In this document: positions 31,103-40,648 of the stretch, piece after piece
Numbering within the stretch: the stretch's first letter is position 1
Layout of the letters: every line of letters begins with the position of its first letter
DNA from: Planctomycetota bacterium
Lineage (GTDB): Bacteria; Planctomycetota; UBA1135; GCA-002686595
Length of the DNA stretch: 64,000 nt
Direction of reading: 5' to 3'
Assembly: GCA_002862085.1 (NCBI GenBank)
Contig: PKCK01000030.1
Span: forward strand, 1-64,000
Translations under genes and position numbers: made by a program
Notes under the pieces: model-generated
What the model was told of the DNA's origin: nothing
The model's database searches: none
The model's input: the letters and a program-made list of their open reading frames with translations, nothing else

Positions 31103-33349
31103 TCAATCCGAGGCCGCGTCGAACCCGTCCTCGGCGCCGCCCTCGCTCTCCGGTGCTGCGGGCAGTTCCTCTCCCGCGAGCCGCGCCAGGAACGCCTCCT
31201 CGAGGAGGACCGTCACGCCGATCTCCTCCGCCTTCTTCGCCTTCGATCCCGGCTTCCCGCCGACGACGAGGAAGTTCGTCTTCTTGCTCACCGAGGACGC
31301 CACGCGTCCCCCCTGCGCCTCGACCGCCGCCTTGGCCTCGAAGCGGCTCATCCGCTCCAGCGTTCCTGTGAAGACGACGACTGCTTCGTCGAACGCGGTC
31401 CCACCACCGGCGGCCTCCTCCTCGACGATCTCGACGCCGCTCTCCAGCAGTGCCTGGATCAGCTCGAGGTTTCGCTCCTCGTCGAACCAGCTGCGGATCC
31501 GACCGGCGACCTCATCGCCGATGCCGTCGATCTCGACCAGGCGCTCGACCGTGGCGCTCTCGACGTCCCCGAGGCTCGCGAAGTTCTTCGCGAGCAGCCG
31601 CGCCGTCGAACCGCCCACCTCGGGGATGGAGAGCGAGCGGAGGAACTTCGAGAGCGTCGCACGTCGCTTCTCATCCAGCTCCGCCTTGAGGTTGTCCACG
31701 GTCTTCTGCCCCCAGCGCTCGATCTCGACCAGCTCCTCGTCGGGGATCGAGCGGAGCGCGAAGAGGTCCGCAGGTGATTCCAGATGGCCCGCCTCGAAGA
31801 GCTGCACGATCATCTTCTCGCCGATCGAATCGATCTCGAAGCCGCTGCGGCCAGCCATGTGCACCGTGCGACCGACGACCTGGGGCCCGCAGCCGTAGAC
31901 GTTCGGGCAGCGCACGTACTTGCCTTCGCGTACGACCTCGGTGCCACACGCCGGGCACGTGGCGGGCATGGCGAATGCCTCGCCGAAGCGAGCCACGACG
32001 CCGGCGCGGAGCGACGGAGGATCCGGGTCGAGCGCGGCGGCCTCGTCGGCGTCGCCCCCGGGAGAGGCCGGCTGCAGCAGCGAGTCCGGGACGTCGTCGT
32101 CCCAGCTCGGGGGCGGCCCTCCCGCGGCCTTCTTGGCGACGCCGGTGATCTGGGGGATCACGTCTCCTGCTCGCTTCACGAAGACGCGATCCCCCGGCGC
32201 CGCGCCGAGGGTCAGCACGTAGTCCTCGTTGTGCAGCGTCGCGTGGCGCACGGTGACCCCGAGGACCTCGACCGGGTCGACGTGCGCCCGCGGCGTCAGG
32301 CGGCCGTTGACGCCCACCTGGATCTCGATCGCGCGGAGCACCGTCGTCGCCTCGACGGGCGCGAACTTGTGGGCGTACTGCCACTTGGTGGCGCGGCTGT
32401 TCGCTCCGAGCCGGTCCCTGAGAGCGACGTCGTCGAGCTTGGCCACGACCCCGTCCATCTCGAAGGGGATCGCATCGCGTCGCGACTCCATCTCGGCCTG
32501 GTAGGCGAGGCAGCCCTCGATCCCGGTCACAGTCCTGTCCTCGACCGTCTCCGAGAACCCCCACTCCGCCAGCATCCGCAGCCGCTCCGCGTGGGAGTTC
32601 GACAGCTCCACCTCCTCGGCCCGCACCACGGCGTAGGCGTGGAACTCGAGCGGATAGCGCTGCACCTCGGCGGGGTCGTTCCTGCGCAGCGCGCCCGCGG
32701 TCGCGTTGCGCGCGTTCGCGAGGATCGAGTAGCCGTTCGCCTCCCGCCACGCGTTGAATCTCTCGAACCGCTCCCTCGCGATGAGCACCTCGCCCCGAAC
32801 CTCCACGACGGGCGGCGCGGGTTCGACATCGAGCCGCAGCGGCACGTCACGGACCGTGGCGAGATTCGCCGTGATGTCCTCACCCACTGCGCCGTCGCCA
32901 CGGGTGAGCCCCTGGCTCAGGACGCCGTCCACGTAGATGAGCGCCGCCGAGACGCCATCGAACTTCGGCTCGACGTGCCAGACGAGTTCTTCGCCCTCAT
33001 CGATCCCGAGGAAGCGGTGGACCTTCGCCGCGAAGTCCCGGGCCTCCTCCTCGGAACGGAGGCTCTCGATCGACAGCATCGGAACCACGTGCCGCACCTT
33101 CTCGAAGCTGCCGCCTTCCGGGAGCGGTGCCCCCACCCTCCGGGTGGGACTGTCCACGGCCGCCAGCTCCGGATGTTCCTCCTCGAGTGCCTTCAGCTCG
33201 CGGAAGAGCGCGTCGTACTCGGCGTCGGAGATCTCGGCCCGGCCCTCGTTGTAGTAGATGAGGTCGTGCCGCCGGATCTCGACGCGCAGGGCCTCGGCGC
33301 GGCGCGCCTGCTCGGCCCCCTGGGGGTCCTCGGTCTTCTTCGGGCTCAT
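31103..33349 (-). CDS. ligA: NAD-dependent DNA ligase
   Basis: 748 residues from the ATG at 33349; the in-frame ATG at 33502 would add a proline-rich leader and is less likely. The adenylation domain carries K129 in EPKFDGVSA, after the NAD-binding segment AEISDAEYDALFREL. The OB fold (VFVKRAGDVIPQI), four-Cys zinc finger (CPACGTEV, then RCPNVYGC), helix-hairpin-helix repeats and a C-terminal BRCT domain (VVFTGTLERMSRFEAK) follow in normal order. It seals nicks in replication and repair. A hydrophilic loop of about 30 residues precedes the zinc finger. Confidence 0.96.
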   Translation of the reverse strand: MSPKKTEDPQGAEQARRAEALRVEIRRHDLIYYNEGRAEISDAEYDALFRELKALEEEHPELAAVDSPTRRVGAPLPEGGSFEKVRHVVPMLSIESLRSEEEARDFAAKVHRFLGIDEGEELVWHVEPKFDGVSAALIYVDGVLSQGLTRGDGAVGEDITANLATVRDVPLRLDVEPAPPVVEVRGEVLIARERFERFNAWREANGYSILANARNATAGALRRNDPAEVQRYPLEFHAYAVVRAEEVELSNSHAERLRMLAEWGFSETVEDRTVTGIEGCLAYQAEMESRRDAIPFEMDGVVAKLDDVALRDRLGANSRATKWQYAHKFAPVEATTVLRAIEIQVGVNGRLTPRAHVDPVEVLGVTVRHATLHNEDYVLTLGAAPGDRVFVKRAGDVIPQITGVAKKAAGGPPPSWDDDVPDSLLQPASPGGDADEAAALDPDPPSLRAGVVARFGEAFAMPATCPACGTEVVREGKYVRCPNVYGCGPQVVGRTVHMAGRSGFEIDSIGEKMIVQLFEAGHLESPADLFALRSIPDEELVEIERWGQKTVDNLKAELDEKRRATLSKFLRSLSIPEVGGSTARLLAKNFASLGDVESATVERLVEIDGIGDEVAGRIRSWFDEERNLELIQALLESGVEIVEEEAAGGGTAFDEAVVVFTGTLERMSRFEAKAAVEAQGGRVASSVSKKTNFLVVGGKPGSKAKKAEEIGVTVLLEEAFLARLAGEELPAAPESEGGAEDGFDAASD

Positions 33350-33592
33350 GGGCGGTGGATCGCAGCGCTCGAACCGGCGCTCGGCCCCTCGAGTGTCCGG
33401 ACGCGGAGGCCCCGCGTCCACCAGCACGAGCGTGGACAGCGCTGTGGAGGGTAGACCTGCGGCCAGGAGGGCCGCCACGCGGGGCACGAGAGAGGATCCC
33501 ATGGGCGGCTGGACGCACGGCGCGATCTCCGGTGACGCGCGGCGATCGCGATCCCGCCCCTCGCCGCCGGGGCGAGGGTAGGACGGTGTGCC

Positions 33593-34087
33593 TCAGCCGA
33601 CGTCGAGGTCGTCGCCCCGGAAGGCGTCCGGGATCAGGTCGCGGACGATCCACCTCGATCGGGGTGCTGCAGCGGACGTGTCCTGGGGGGGGCTCCCCCC
33701 TCCACCGCCAGCGTCGACCTCCCGGCCATCACCGGCGAGACCGCCCTCCGCGACCACGATCGCGTCGGGCGCCCACTCGACGAGCCACTGGCGACACGCG
33801 CCGCACGGCGGTGTCGGCTTGCTGGCGTCGGTCACGATGGCGAAGCCGAGGATCGCGGTTCGATCCTCGGGCGCGACGTCCGCCACGTACGCGGCGAGCG
33901 CCGCGCGCTCCGCGCAGAGCGTCAGCCCGAAGCTGGCGCTCTCCACGTTGCAGCCGACGTACACACGCCCGTCCTCGGTCCACAGCGCGGCCCCGACCCG
34001 GAACCGCGAGTAGGGCGCGTGGGCATGGGCCTGCGCGCCTCGCGCCGCTGCGAGGGCGCGCTCGAGCATCGAACCGGGATCGTCCAT
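33593..34087 (-). CDS. cdd: Cytidine deaminase
   Basis: 164 residues. Zinc and catalytic residues are C58 and E60 (CAERAAL) and C95, C98 (PPCGACRQ); the substrate-binding CNVESASFG is conserved. ATG 34087 begins directly before the domain. Between the catalytic core and the usual C-terminal strand (WIVRDLIPDAF) lies a Gly/Ser/Ala-rich insertion of about 30 residues (118-144), absent from typical 130-residue bacterial enzymes. It deaminates cytidine and deoxycytidine in pyrimidine salvage. Confidence 0.93.
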   Translation of the reverse strand: MDDPGSMLERALAAARGAQAHAHAPYSRFRVGAALWTEDGRVYVGCNVESASFGLTLCAERAALAAYVADVAPEDRTAILGFAIVTDASKPTPPCGACRQWLVEWAPDAIVVAEGGLAGDGREVDAGGGGGSPPQDTSAAAPRSRWIVRDLIPDAFRGDDLDVG

Positions 34088-34166
34088 GCGCCGAGCCTCG
34101 GTGGTCGGGCATCGGAATGCAACGGATCGCAGCCCATCACTCGGTGAGCGACGGGCTCTCCGGGGA

Positions 34167-34622
34167 TCAGAACGGCATGGCGTCCACCGGCAGGGGCACT
34201 CCCGGAGCGCCGGTCCCATCGGAGACGCCTCCGACGGGAGCCCAGCCGTCGTAGGTGACCCGGCTGCGCCGCTGCGGGCGGCCGTCCGACCGGCGCCTGG
34301 TCTCCTGGGTCTCGAGACGGACGATCGCGCGCCGGCCGAGGAGGTCGTCGGGGGCGACGTCCAGGGGAGCGCTGACGTCGAAGCCCACGGCCGCCAGGAC
34401 GTGACGAACCCTGTGCATGCCACGATCGCTGAAGTTGAGCCAGTCCGTGACGGCGGTCCGGCCGGCGAGGGGTCCCTCGACCAGTTCGAGGCGCAGCATC
34501 CAGCTGACGCGCCCGTCGGACCGGTCGTTCTCGCGGACCTCTGCGATCCTCAGCAGGTAGTCGCCGTCCTCCACGACGACGAAGTCGTCGATGGGCTCTG
34601 CGGCGTCGGGATCGATGTGCAT
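34167..34622 (-). CDS. DUF669-like protein (phage-type ssDNA/replication-associated family)
   Basis: 151 residues with an acidic N-terminus (MHIDPDAAEPIDDFVVVEDGDY) and a beta-barrel-like core (YLLRIAEV, SWMLRLELVEGPLAGRTAV, LLGRRAIVRLETQE). DUF669 proteins are small, mostly phage-borne proteins thought to bind DNA; the pattern of a low-energy strand, LEGP-like loop and GR/K..v.v strand fits. No other phage gene is nearby, so it may be a domesticated copy. The assignment rests on pattern recognition only. Confidence 0.5.
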   Translation of the reverse strand: MHIDPDAAEPIDDFVVVEDGDYLLRIAEVRENDRSDGRVSWMLRLELVEGPLAGRTAVTDWLNFSDRGMHRVRHVLAAVGFDVSAPLDVAPDDLLGRRAIVRLETQETRRRSDGRPQRRSRVTYDGWAPVGGVSDGTGAPGVPLPVDAMPF

Positions 34623-34774
34623 GTGGTTCCTCCTGCCCGGGATCGGGCGTGGCGTCGCGGTTCGGGCGCGGGGCCGCTCCCGGGAGCGGGAGGCGTGCGC
34701 CGGACGTCCACACGGGCGGGGCTGACGGAGGTGTCACCAGGGTCCTGGAGCCGTCCCCGTGGCACAATGAGCCC

Positions 34775-36169
34775 ATGGTCCGCCTCCAGGGACTCCTCGG
34801 CGCTCTGCTCGCCGCGGCGTGCAGCGACTCGCCCCCCGCCTTCGCGCCTCCGTCCCCCCCGGACCACGAGGCCATGGCGAGCCTCGTGGACGCTGGCACC
34901 TACGCGGACCTCGAGGCCGCCACGGCCCGCGTCGTCGCGAGCCCGCGCGACGCGGCGGCGTGGAGCGCGCTCGGCGGCGCCTACGAGGTCGCCGCGATCC
35001 ACGAGGAGGCCGAGCGGTGCTATTCGTCCGCCGGAGAGCTGGATCCGGCGAACGCCCGCCACCCCTACCGCGCAGCCATCTGCTCCGCTCTGCTGGGCGA
35101 GATCGGCCGCGCGCTGGAGCAGGTCGCCAGCGTCATCGAGCTGGAGGGGGACTACGGACCGGCGTGGCGCCGCCGCGGCGTCTGGCTGCTCGAACTCGGT
35201 GACACGGCGGGAGCCCGCGCCGCCTTCGAGCGCGCTGGCGAGCTCCTCCAGGGCCGCCCGGACGCCCTCATCGGGCTCGCCCAGGTGGCGCTCCTCGACG
35301 ACGACCTCGAGGCCGCGCTGCGCCACGCAGAAGCCGCGCACGCGCTCGTCCCGTCGGACCGCTACGTACGGCTCGTCCTCGGTGATGCCCTGCGTCGCTC
35401 GGGACGAGCGGACGAGGCCGCGCCGCATCTCGCCGCGGGCGAGGGCTCGCGCCCGACCTACGCCGATCCGTGGAGCGAGGCCATCACGCGGGCCCGCCGC
35501 CGGGACGAGGACGCCATGCAGCGCGCCGGCGAGCTCGAGCGGGAGGGACGATGGACCGAGGCGCTGCGCGTCTACGAGGACATCGAGACCCGGCGGCCCG
35601 ACGACACGAACGTCCTGCGCAAGAAGGGCCTCGCCCTCACGGCCCTCGACCGCCCGGCCGAAGCCGTCCGGCACTTCGAGGAGGCCACCAGGCGCTTCCC
35701 GGGGAACTACGACCTCCTCGTGGGCCAGGCGGACGCACTGCGCCGCGCCGGCGCGGGCGACGAGTCCCTGCGGCTGGTCACGACCCTGACGGAGCGCTGG
35801 CCCGAACGCGCCGAGGCCTTCCTGATCCGCGGCCGCGCCATGGACGACGCCGATGACGTGCGAGGGGCGCGGGCCGCCTACCGCGCAGCCGCGCGCCTCG
35901 CGCCCGAGGATCTCCGCGGCCCGCTCTTCGAAGGCCAGATGCTGCTGAAGCGCCGACGCCCCGCCGAGGCGGCGGAGGTCCTCACGCCCGCCGCCCTCGA
36001 CTCGAGTCGGCGCCCGACCCTCGTCTACTTCCAGCTCACGCTCCAGGCCCTCGTCACGAGCCGGGCCCCGTCGAACCAGGTCGGTCGCGTCTACGAACGC
36101 GCGGTCGAGGTCCACGGTGACGCAGCCAAGGAGCGCTTCACGCGCAACCAGGGAGGCGTCCCCCGATGA
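34775..36169 (+). CDS. TPR-repeat lipoprotein
   Basis: 464 residues from ATG 34775 with a short lipoprotein signal (MVRLQGLLGALLAAAC, lipobox LAAAC). At least eight tetratricopeptide units follow, for example AAAWSALGGAYEVAAIHEEAERCY and VLRKKGLALTALDRPAEAVRHFEEA. The final codons overlap the ATG of the FG-GAP/ASPIC gene (ATGA). TPR plus CRTAC1 pairs recur across Planctomycetota, suggesting the TPR protein scaffolds its partner at the envelope. Confidence 0.85.
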   Translation: MVRLQGLLGALLAAACSDSPPAFAPPSPPDHEAMASLVDAGTYADLEAATARVVASPRDAAAWSALGGAYEVAAIHEEAERCYSSAGELDPANARHPYRAAICSALLGEIGRALEQVASVIELEGDYGPAWRRRGVWLLELGDTAGARAAFERAGELLQGRPDALIGLAQVALLDDDLEAALRHAEAAHALVPSDRYVRLVLGDALRRSGRADEAAPHLAAGEGSRPTYADPWSEAITRARRRDEDAMQRAGELEREGRWTEALRVYEDIETRRPDDTNVLRKKGLALTALDRPAEAVRHFEEATRRFPGNYDLLVGQADALRRAGAGDESLRLVTTLTERWPERAEAFLIRGRAMDDADDVRGARAAYRAAARLAPEDLRGPLFEGQMLLKRRRPAEAAEVLTPAALDSSRRPTLVYFQLTLQALVTSRAPSNQVGRVYERAVEVHGDAAKERFTRNQGGVPR

Positions 36170-37881
36170 GTTCGACCTGCGCCAGACTCCAGCGGATCCT
36201 CGCCCTCGGGGTGGCCGCGCCCGCGCTCGCGCTCTCGGCCTGCGGCGGAGGGGACGAAGCACGAGCGCCGGAAGCTGGCGCTGACCCGCCGGTAGGAGGC
36301 GAGACGGCTGCGCCGTGGTTCGAGGAGCTGGCCGCCGAGCGCGGCCTCGACTTCGAACACGCCTCGGGCGCGGACGGCCGCTTCCTCATGCCGGAGATCA
36401 TGACCACGGGCGCGGCGCTCTTCGACGCCGACGGCGACGGGGACCTCGACGCCTATCTCGTCCAGGCGGGCGGGGTCGACACGCCCCGCGAGGACCGGCC
36501 GGGGAACGAGCTCTTCCTCAACCGAGGTGACGGTCACTTCGAGCCGGCGCCCGCCGGACACGGCGCCGACGATCGCGGCTACGGGATGGGCGTGGCCACG
36601 GGCGACTACGACGGCGACGGCGACGTCGACCTCTACGTGTCGAACCTGACCCGCAACGCGCTCCTGCGGAACGACGGCACCGGGCGCTTCGAGGACGTGA
36701 CCGAGGCCGCGAACGCGAACGTGCCCGCCTGGAGCGCGAGCGCGGCGTTCCTCGACGTGGACGGCGACGGCGATCTCGACCTGTTCGTCTCCAACTACAT
36801 CGAGTGGTCCACCGACGGCGAGAAGGTCTGTCTCTCGCCTCAGAAGGCGCGCACCTACTGCAGCCCGAAGTCCTACGACCGTCCCGCGCGGGACACTCTC
36901 CTGCTCAACCGCGGCGACGGGACCTTCGAAGACGCGTCGGAGGCCCTGGGGCTCGACGCCGCCTTCGGCAACGGACTGGGCGTCGTGTGCGCGGACTTCG
37001 ATCTCGACGGCGAGCCCGAGATCTTCGTCGCCAACGACGGGAACCCGAACCAGTACTGGGATCGCGCAGAGGACGGCCAGCTCGTCGACGGTGCACTGCG
37101 CCTCGGCTGCGCCGTGGACACCCAGGGCCGCTCGAAGGCCGGCATGGGCGTCGCCGCGGCCGACGTCGACGGCGACGGCGACGAGGACCTGCTCGTGGTC
37201 AATCTGACGGGCGAATCCGACTCCTTCTACCGCAACGACGCGGGGCAATTCGTCGACCGCACGCCCGCGGTCGGCCTCGCCGTGGTCTCGCGGCGACGGA
37301 CTCGCTTCGGGGTCGCGCTGCGCGATTTCGATCTGGACGGGACGCTCGATCTCTACCACGCCAACGGTCGAGTCACGGGTCCGCCCCGCGCGAAGGAGGG
37401 AGATCCCTTCGCCGAGGAGAACGTGCTGCTGCGAGGCCTGGAGAGCGGCCGGTTCGAGGAGGTCCAGCCGCGGGGCGGTGTGAAGTCACCCTTGGAGGCG
37501 ACCTCGCGAGCGGCAGCCTTCGGCGACGTCGACGGCGACGGCGACGTCGACGCGCTGATCCACAACCGCGACGGCCGCGCGCACCTGCTCGTGAACCGGG
37601 CGCCCGCGGCGGACGCTCGCTGGGCGGTCCTCGACGTCGTCGACGGGAACGGCGCGCCCGCCCTGGGCGCCGCCGTCCTCGTGACGATCGACGGCGCGAC
37701 GCGGCGCTTCGAGGTACGCACGGCCGACAGCTACTGCGCGGCGTCTTCGCCGCGTATCCACGTGGCCCTTCCGGGCGGCGCGAAGCTCGACGAGGTGGAG
37801 GTGCACCGCGCCGACGCCGCGTCCACCGTCGTCCGAGACCTCGCCGCGGGCGAGGTTCACCGGATCGTCATCGAGCGCTGA
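36166..37881 (+). CDS. CRTAC1-like lipoprotein: FG-GAP/VCBS repeats with C-terminal ASPIC/UnbV domain
   Basis: 571 residues with a lipoprotein signal (LGVAAPALALSAC). Repeated calcium-binding FG-GAP units (DADGDGDLDAYL, DYDGDGDVDLYVSN, DVDGDGDLDLFVSN, DVDGDGDEDLLVVN) build a propeller over about 55-460. The last 100 residues match ASPIC/UnbV (GAAVLVTIDGATRRFEVRTADSYCAASSPRIHV). The N-terminus has the PWFEELAAERGLDFEHASG start typical of CRTAC1 proteins. The likely role is calcium-dependent extracellular binding. It is translationally coupled to the TPR lipoprotein and overlaps the convergent deacetylase gene by 14 bases. Confidence 0.88.
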   Translation: MSSTCARLQRILALGVAAPALALSACGGGDEARAPEAGADPPVGGETAAPWFEELAAERGLDFEHASGADGRFLMPEIMTTGAALFDADGDGDLDAYLVQAGGVDTPREDRPGNELFLNRGDGHFEPAPAGHGADDRGYGMGVATGDYDGDGDVDLYVSNLTRNALLRNDGTGRFEDVTEAANANVPAWSASAAFLDVDGDGDLDLFVSNYIEWSTDGEKVCLSPQKARTYCSPKSYDRPARDTLLLNRGDGTFEDASEALGLDAAFGNGLGVVCADFDLDGEPEIFVANDGNPNQYWDRAEDGQLVDGALRLGCAVDTQGRSKAGMGVAAADVDGDGDEDLLVVNLTGESDSFYRNDAGQFVDRTPAVGLAVVSRRRTRFGVALRDFDLDGTLDLYHANGRVTGPPRAKEGDPFAEENVLLRGLESGRFEEVQPRGGVKSPLEATSRAAAFGDVDGDGDVDALIHNRDGRAHLLVNRAPAADARWAVLDVVDGNGAPALGAAVLVTIDGATRRFEVRTADSYCAASSPRIHVALPGGAKLDEVEVHRADAASTVVRDLAAGEVHRIVIER

Positions 37882-38794
37882 GTTCGGCGGCGACCCGGTA
37901 CGTCCCGGCGTAGGCCTCCACCGACGCCTCGATCGGGTCGGCGTAGCCGCCGCCCAGGGTCAGCGCCACCGGCAGACCCTCGCCGCGGAAGCGGCCGAGG
38001 GCCGTGCGGTCGCGCTCGAGGACGCCCTCGCGCGTGAGCGACAGCCGGCCGAGGCGGTCCTCCGCGAGCACGTCCACCCCGCCCTGGTAGAGCACGACGT
38101 CGGGCCGCGCGCGCTCCAGGGACTCCTCCAGCGCCGCGGACATCGCGGCGAGGTACTCCTCGTCGCCCGTGGCGTCCGGCAGGGGCACGTCGAGATCGCT
38201 CGTCATCTTGCGGCTCGGGAAGTTCTTGCTCCCGTGGATCGAGCAGGTGAAGACCCTCGGATCGTCCTCGAAGATCGCGGCGGTCCCGTCGCCCTGGTGG
38301 ACGTCCACGTCGAAGACGAGCACGCGCTCGACGGCGCCGCGGTCGAGGAGGCGTCGGGCCGCGACGGCGAGGTCGTTGAAGATGCAGTAGCCCGAGCCGA
38401 AGTCCCGGTACGCGTGATGGGTGCCGCCCGCGAGGCTGCCGGCGATCCCGTCCTCCATCGCCGCGTCCACGGCTCCGAGCGTGCTGCCGACGCTTCCGAG
38501 GGAGCGCAGCACCATGGCCTCGGACCAGGGGAAACCGATGCGCTGAACGACCCGGCGGTCGAGGGTGCCGTCCAGGAAGCTCTCGACGTAGGCGGCGTCG
38601 TGGACCGCGTGGATCTCCTCGAGCGGCGCCGCGCGCGCGGGGACGAGATCGGCCGTCGACACGATCCCGTCCGCCACGAGCCGCTCACGCAGCAGCGCGT
38701 ACTTGTGCATGGGGAAGCGATGCTTGGGGGGCAGCACCACCTCGAAGTGATCGCAGTAGAAGACGCGGATGGCTCGGCTCCGGGGCCCGACCAA
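37868..38794 (-). CDS. Histone deacetylase-family hydrolase (AcuC/HDAC-like)
   Basis: About 308 residues if the TTG at 38794 is used; a CTG overlapping the upstream stop is an alternative, and no ATG or GTG is available before the core (VFYCDHFEVVLPP). Active-site residues are intact: H126-H127 (GGTHHAY), zinc ligands D164 and H166 (DVDVHQGDGT) and D241 (YQGGVD), and Tyr in LGGGY. Bacterial members remove acetyl groups from lysine, polyamines or small amides in the cytoplasm. The specific substrate is unknown. Confidence 0.88.
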   Translation of the reverse strand: MVGPRSRAIRVFYCDHFEVVLPPKHRFPMHKYALLRERLVADGIVSTADLVPARAAPLEEIHAVHDAAYVESFLDGTLDRRVVQRIGFPWSEAMVLRSLGSVGSTLGAVDAAMEDGIAGSLAGGTHHAYRDFGSGYCIFNDLAVAARRLLDRGAVERVLVFDVDVHQGDGTAAIFEDDPRVFTCSIHGSKNFPSRKMTSDLDVPLPDATGDEEYLAAMSAALEESLERARPDVVLYQGGVDVLAEDRLGRLSLTREGVLERDRTALGRFRGEGLPVALTLGGGYADPIEASVEAYAGTYRVAAELSAR

Positions 38795-38853
38795 CGGGGT
38801 TCGACGGACGGCCGCGGCGGAGGCACCGCGGGCGGTGAATCCACCGCTGCGGA

Positions 38854-40500
38854 TCAGCGACGTGCGGGCTCGGGTGCCAGACGGAGCACGGCCCGTACGG
38901 GGCGGTGATCGGACGCGACGGCCTCGGGCACCACCTCCACGGACTTCACGGTCCATCCCGGGCGACCGGGGTCGGGCCGGGAATGGAGCAGGAAGTCGAT
39001 CTCCTTCTCCGGGCCGTCGGAGGGGAACGTCGGCGCGCCTTCGCGGGCCACGTGGTCGGCCATCGACTCGAACAGCTCGAGCGTCCGCGAGCCACGCACG
39101 TCGTTGAAGTCGCCGAGCAGGACGTAGGGCTCGGCGAGGGACTCGAGGTGCCGCGCCACCGCACCCGCCTGGCCGAACCGATGGCCGTCGTCCCGCACCC
39201 AGTCGAAGTGCACGCAGACGACGCGAACGTCCTGTCCGGACGGATGGCGCAGGCGCGCGCTGAGGGCGACACGCGGCTCGTTGCCGTCCGGTAGCCGCAG
39301 GCTGCGCGCGTCCACGATCGGATGGCGCGAGAGCAGGGCCATGCCGTAGTGGCCGCCGCCGTAGGGCATGAAGCCGCCGAACGCGGGGTGCATCCCGAGG
39401 GCCCGCGCGAGTTCGTTCACCTGGTTGACCTTGCCGGAGCGTCCGACGCCCAGGTCCACCTCCTGGAGGGCCACGACGTCCGCCTCCAGAGCCTCGATGG
39501 CGCGCGCGGTCCGCTCGAGGTCGACCCGGCCGTCCATGCCGGCGCCGTGCTTGATGTTGTAGGTCGCGATGCGGAGCTCCTTCTCACCGACCGCGTCTCC
39601 GCTGAGGCGCGCCACGACCGCTGCGTGGTCGGAGGGGAAACCCTCGGGGTGGGTCCGTACCACCTCGCTCGACGTCGCCCGCCAACCCTCCCCCCGGTGG
39701 AAGACGAAGTCGATGCGGTCCTGCTCCTGCTCGGGGAAGCGCGGGGTCCAGGTGCTGTCTCGCGCGCGATCGATCACCGGATTCGTCTCGCGATACGCGT
39801 CGGTGAAGCCCGCCTCCCAGAGCACGTGGCTCGTGGGCCAGTCCACGGCGACGCCGTACTGGTCGAGGCCGACCTCGCCGTAGTCGAGGTGCGACATCGA
39901 GTTGAAGTCCCCGGCGACGATGACCGGCACTCCCTCGTAGTCGGGGCCCGCGAGTCGCTCCTCGAGCGCCGCATGAAGGGCGGTGAGGCTCTCGTGGGAC
40001 GCCTCGCAGGCGGCGAGCATCGCTCCGACGTCGCCGATGTCCCGCGTCCCCTCGGCCCAGATCTCGTCGCTGTAGGGCTGCCAGATCGAGAAGACCGCCG
40101 CTCGTTCGCCGCCCGGCAGCGCGAGCAGGGCGCCGACGCACTGGAAGGGTTGCCCCACGGAGAGATCCTCCAGGACCGGGTAGCGGCTCATGATCGAGAC
40201 GTTCGTCCCGCGCTCGTGGAAGTGGAACCCGAGCGCCTCCGCGATGCGCGGGCCCGATCCGTAGGTCTCCTGCATGGCGACCACGTCGACGCCGCTCGCC
40301 TCGATGACCTCGACCACGCGCCGCGGCCCGTCCTCCTCGCCGTCCTCGCGTCCGCCGTGCCAGATGTTCCAGCTCATGACGTCCAGCGACGGCGCCGGGC
40401 CTTCCCGCGTCGCGCCGAACGCGCCGGTGGAGCCGAGGGTGACGACCGAGGAGAGGGCGAGGACGATGACGCCGCAGCGCGGGAGGGACGAGGGGACCAT
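38854..40500 (-). CDS. Secreted protein with two tandem endonuclease/exonuclease/phosphatase domains
   Basis: 548 residues. A signal peptide ends around GAFGA. The first EEP domain (about 38-300) has MSWNIWHGG, VVAMQET, VAGDFNSMSH and SDHAAVV; the second (about 308-545) has IATYNIKHG, VVALQEVD, LLGDFNDV and SDHRPVRA. Each has its full set of Mg-binding and catalytic residues, so both may be active. Single EEP domains are DNases, sphingomyelinases or inositol phosphatases; two in one chain is unusual. Secretion points to phosphodiester or nucleic-acid scavenging. The downstream deacetylase follows within 60 bases. Confidence 0.85.
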   Translation of the reverse strand: MVPSSLPRCGVIVLALSSVVTLGSTGAFGATREGPAPSLDVMSWNIWHGGREDGEEDGPRRVVEVIEASGVDVVAMQETYGSGPRIAEALGFHFHERGTNVSIMSRYPVLEDLSVGQPFQCVGALLALPGGERAAVFSIWQPYSDEIWAEGTRDIGDVGAMLAACEASHESLTALHAALEERLAGPDYEGVPVIVAGDFNSMSHLDYGEVGLDQYGVAVDWPTSHVLWEAGFTDAYRETNPVIDRARDSTWTPRFPEQEQDRIDFVFHRGEGWRATSSEVVRTHPEGFPSDHAAVVARLSGDAVGEKELRIATYNIKHGAGMDGRVDLERTARAIEALEADVVALQEVDLGVGRSGKVNQVNELARALGMHPAFGGFMPYGGGHYGMALLSRHPIVDARSLRLPDGNEPRVALSARLRHPSGQDVRVVCVHFDWVRDDGHRFGQAGAVARHLESLAEPYVLLGDFNDVRGSRTLELFESMADHVAREGAPTFPSDGPEKEIDFLLHSRPDPGRPGWTVKSVEVVPEAVASDHRPVRAVLRLAPEPARR

Positions 40501-40648
40501 GGCGCGACTCTAACGGGCCCTTGCTCGACGCGGGACGCGGAGAATCGCCCCGACGCGGGACGCCAGCGGCTCGCATCGGTGTCCTGCGGAGAGACCAGCC
40601 CACCAGGGTGCCGCTCCTCCCCCCTCCACTGGCTAGTCTTCCATCGCC

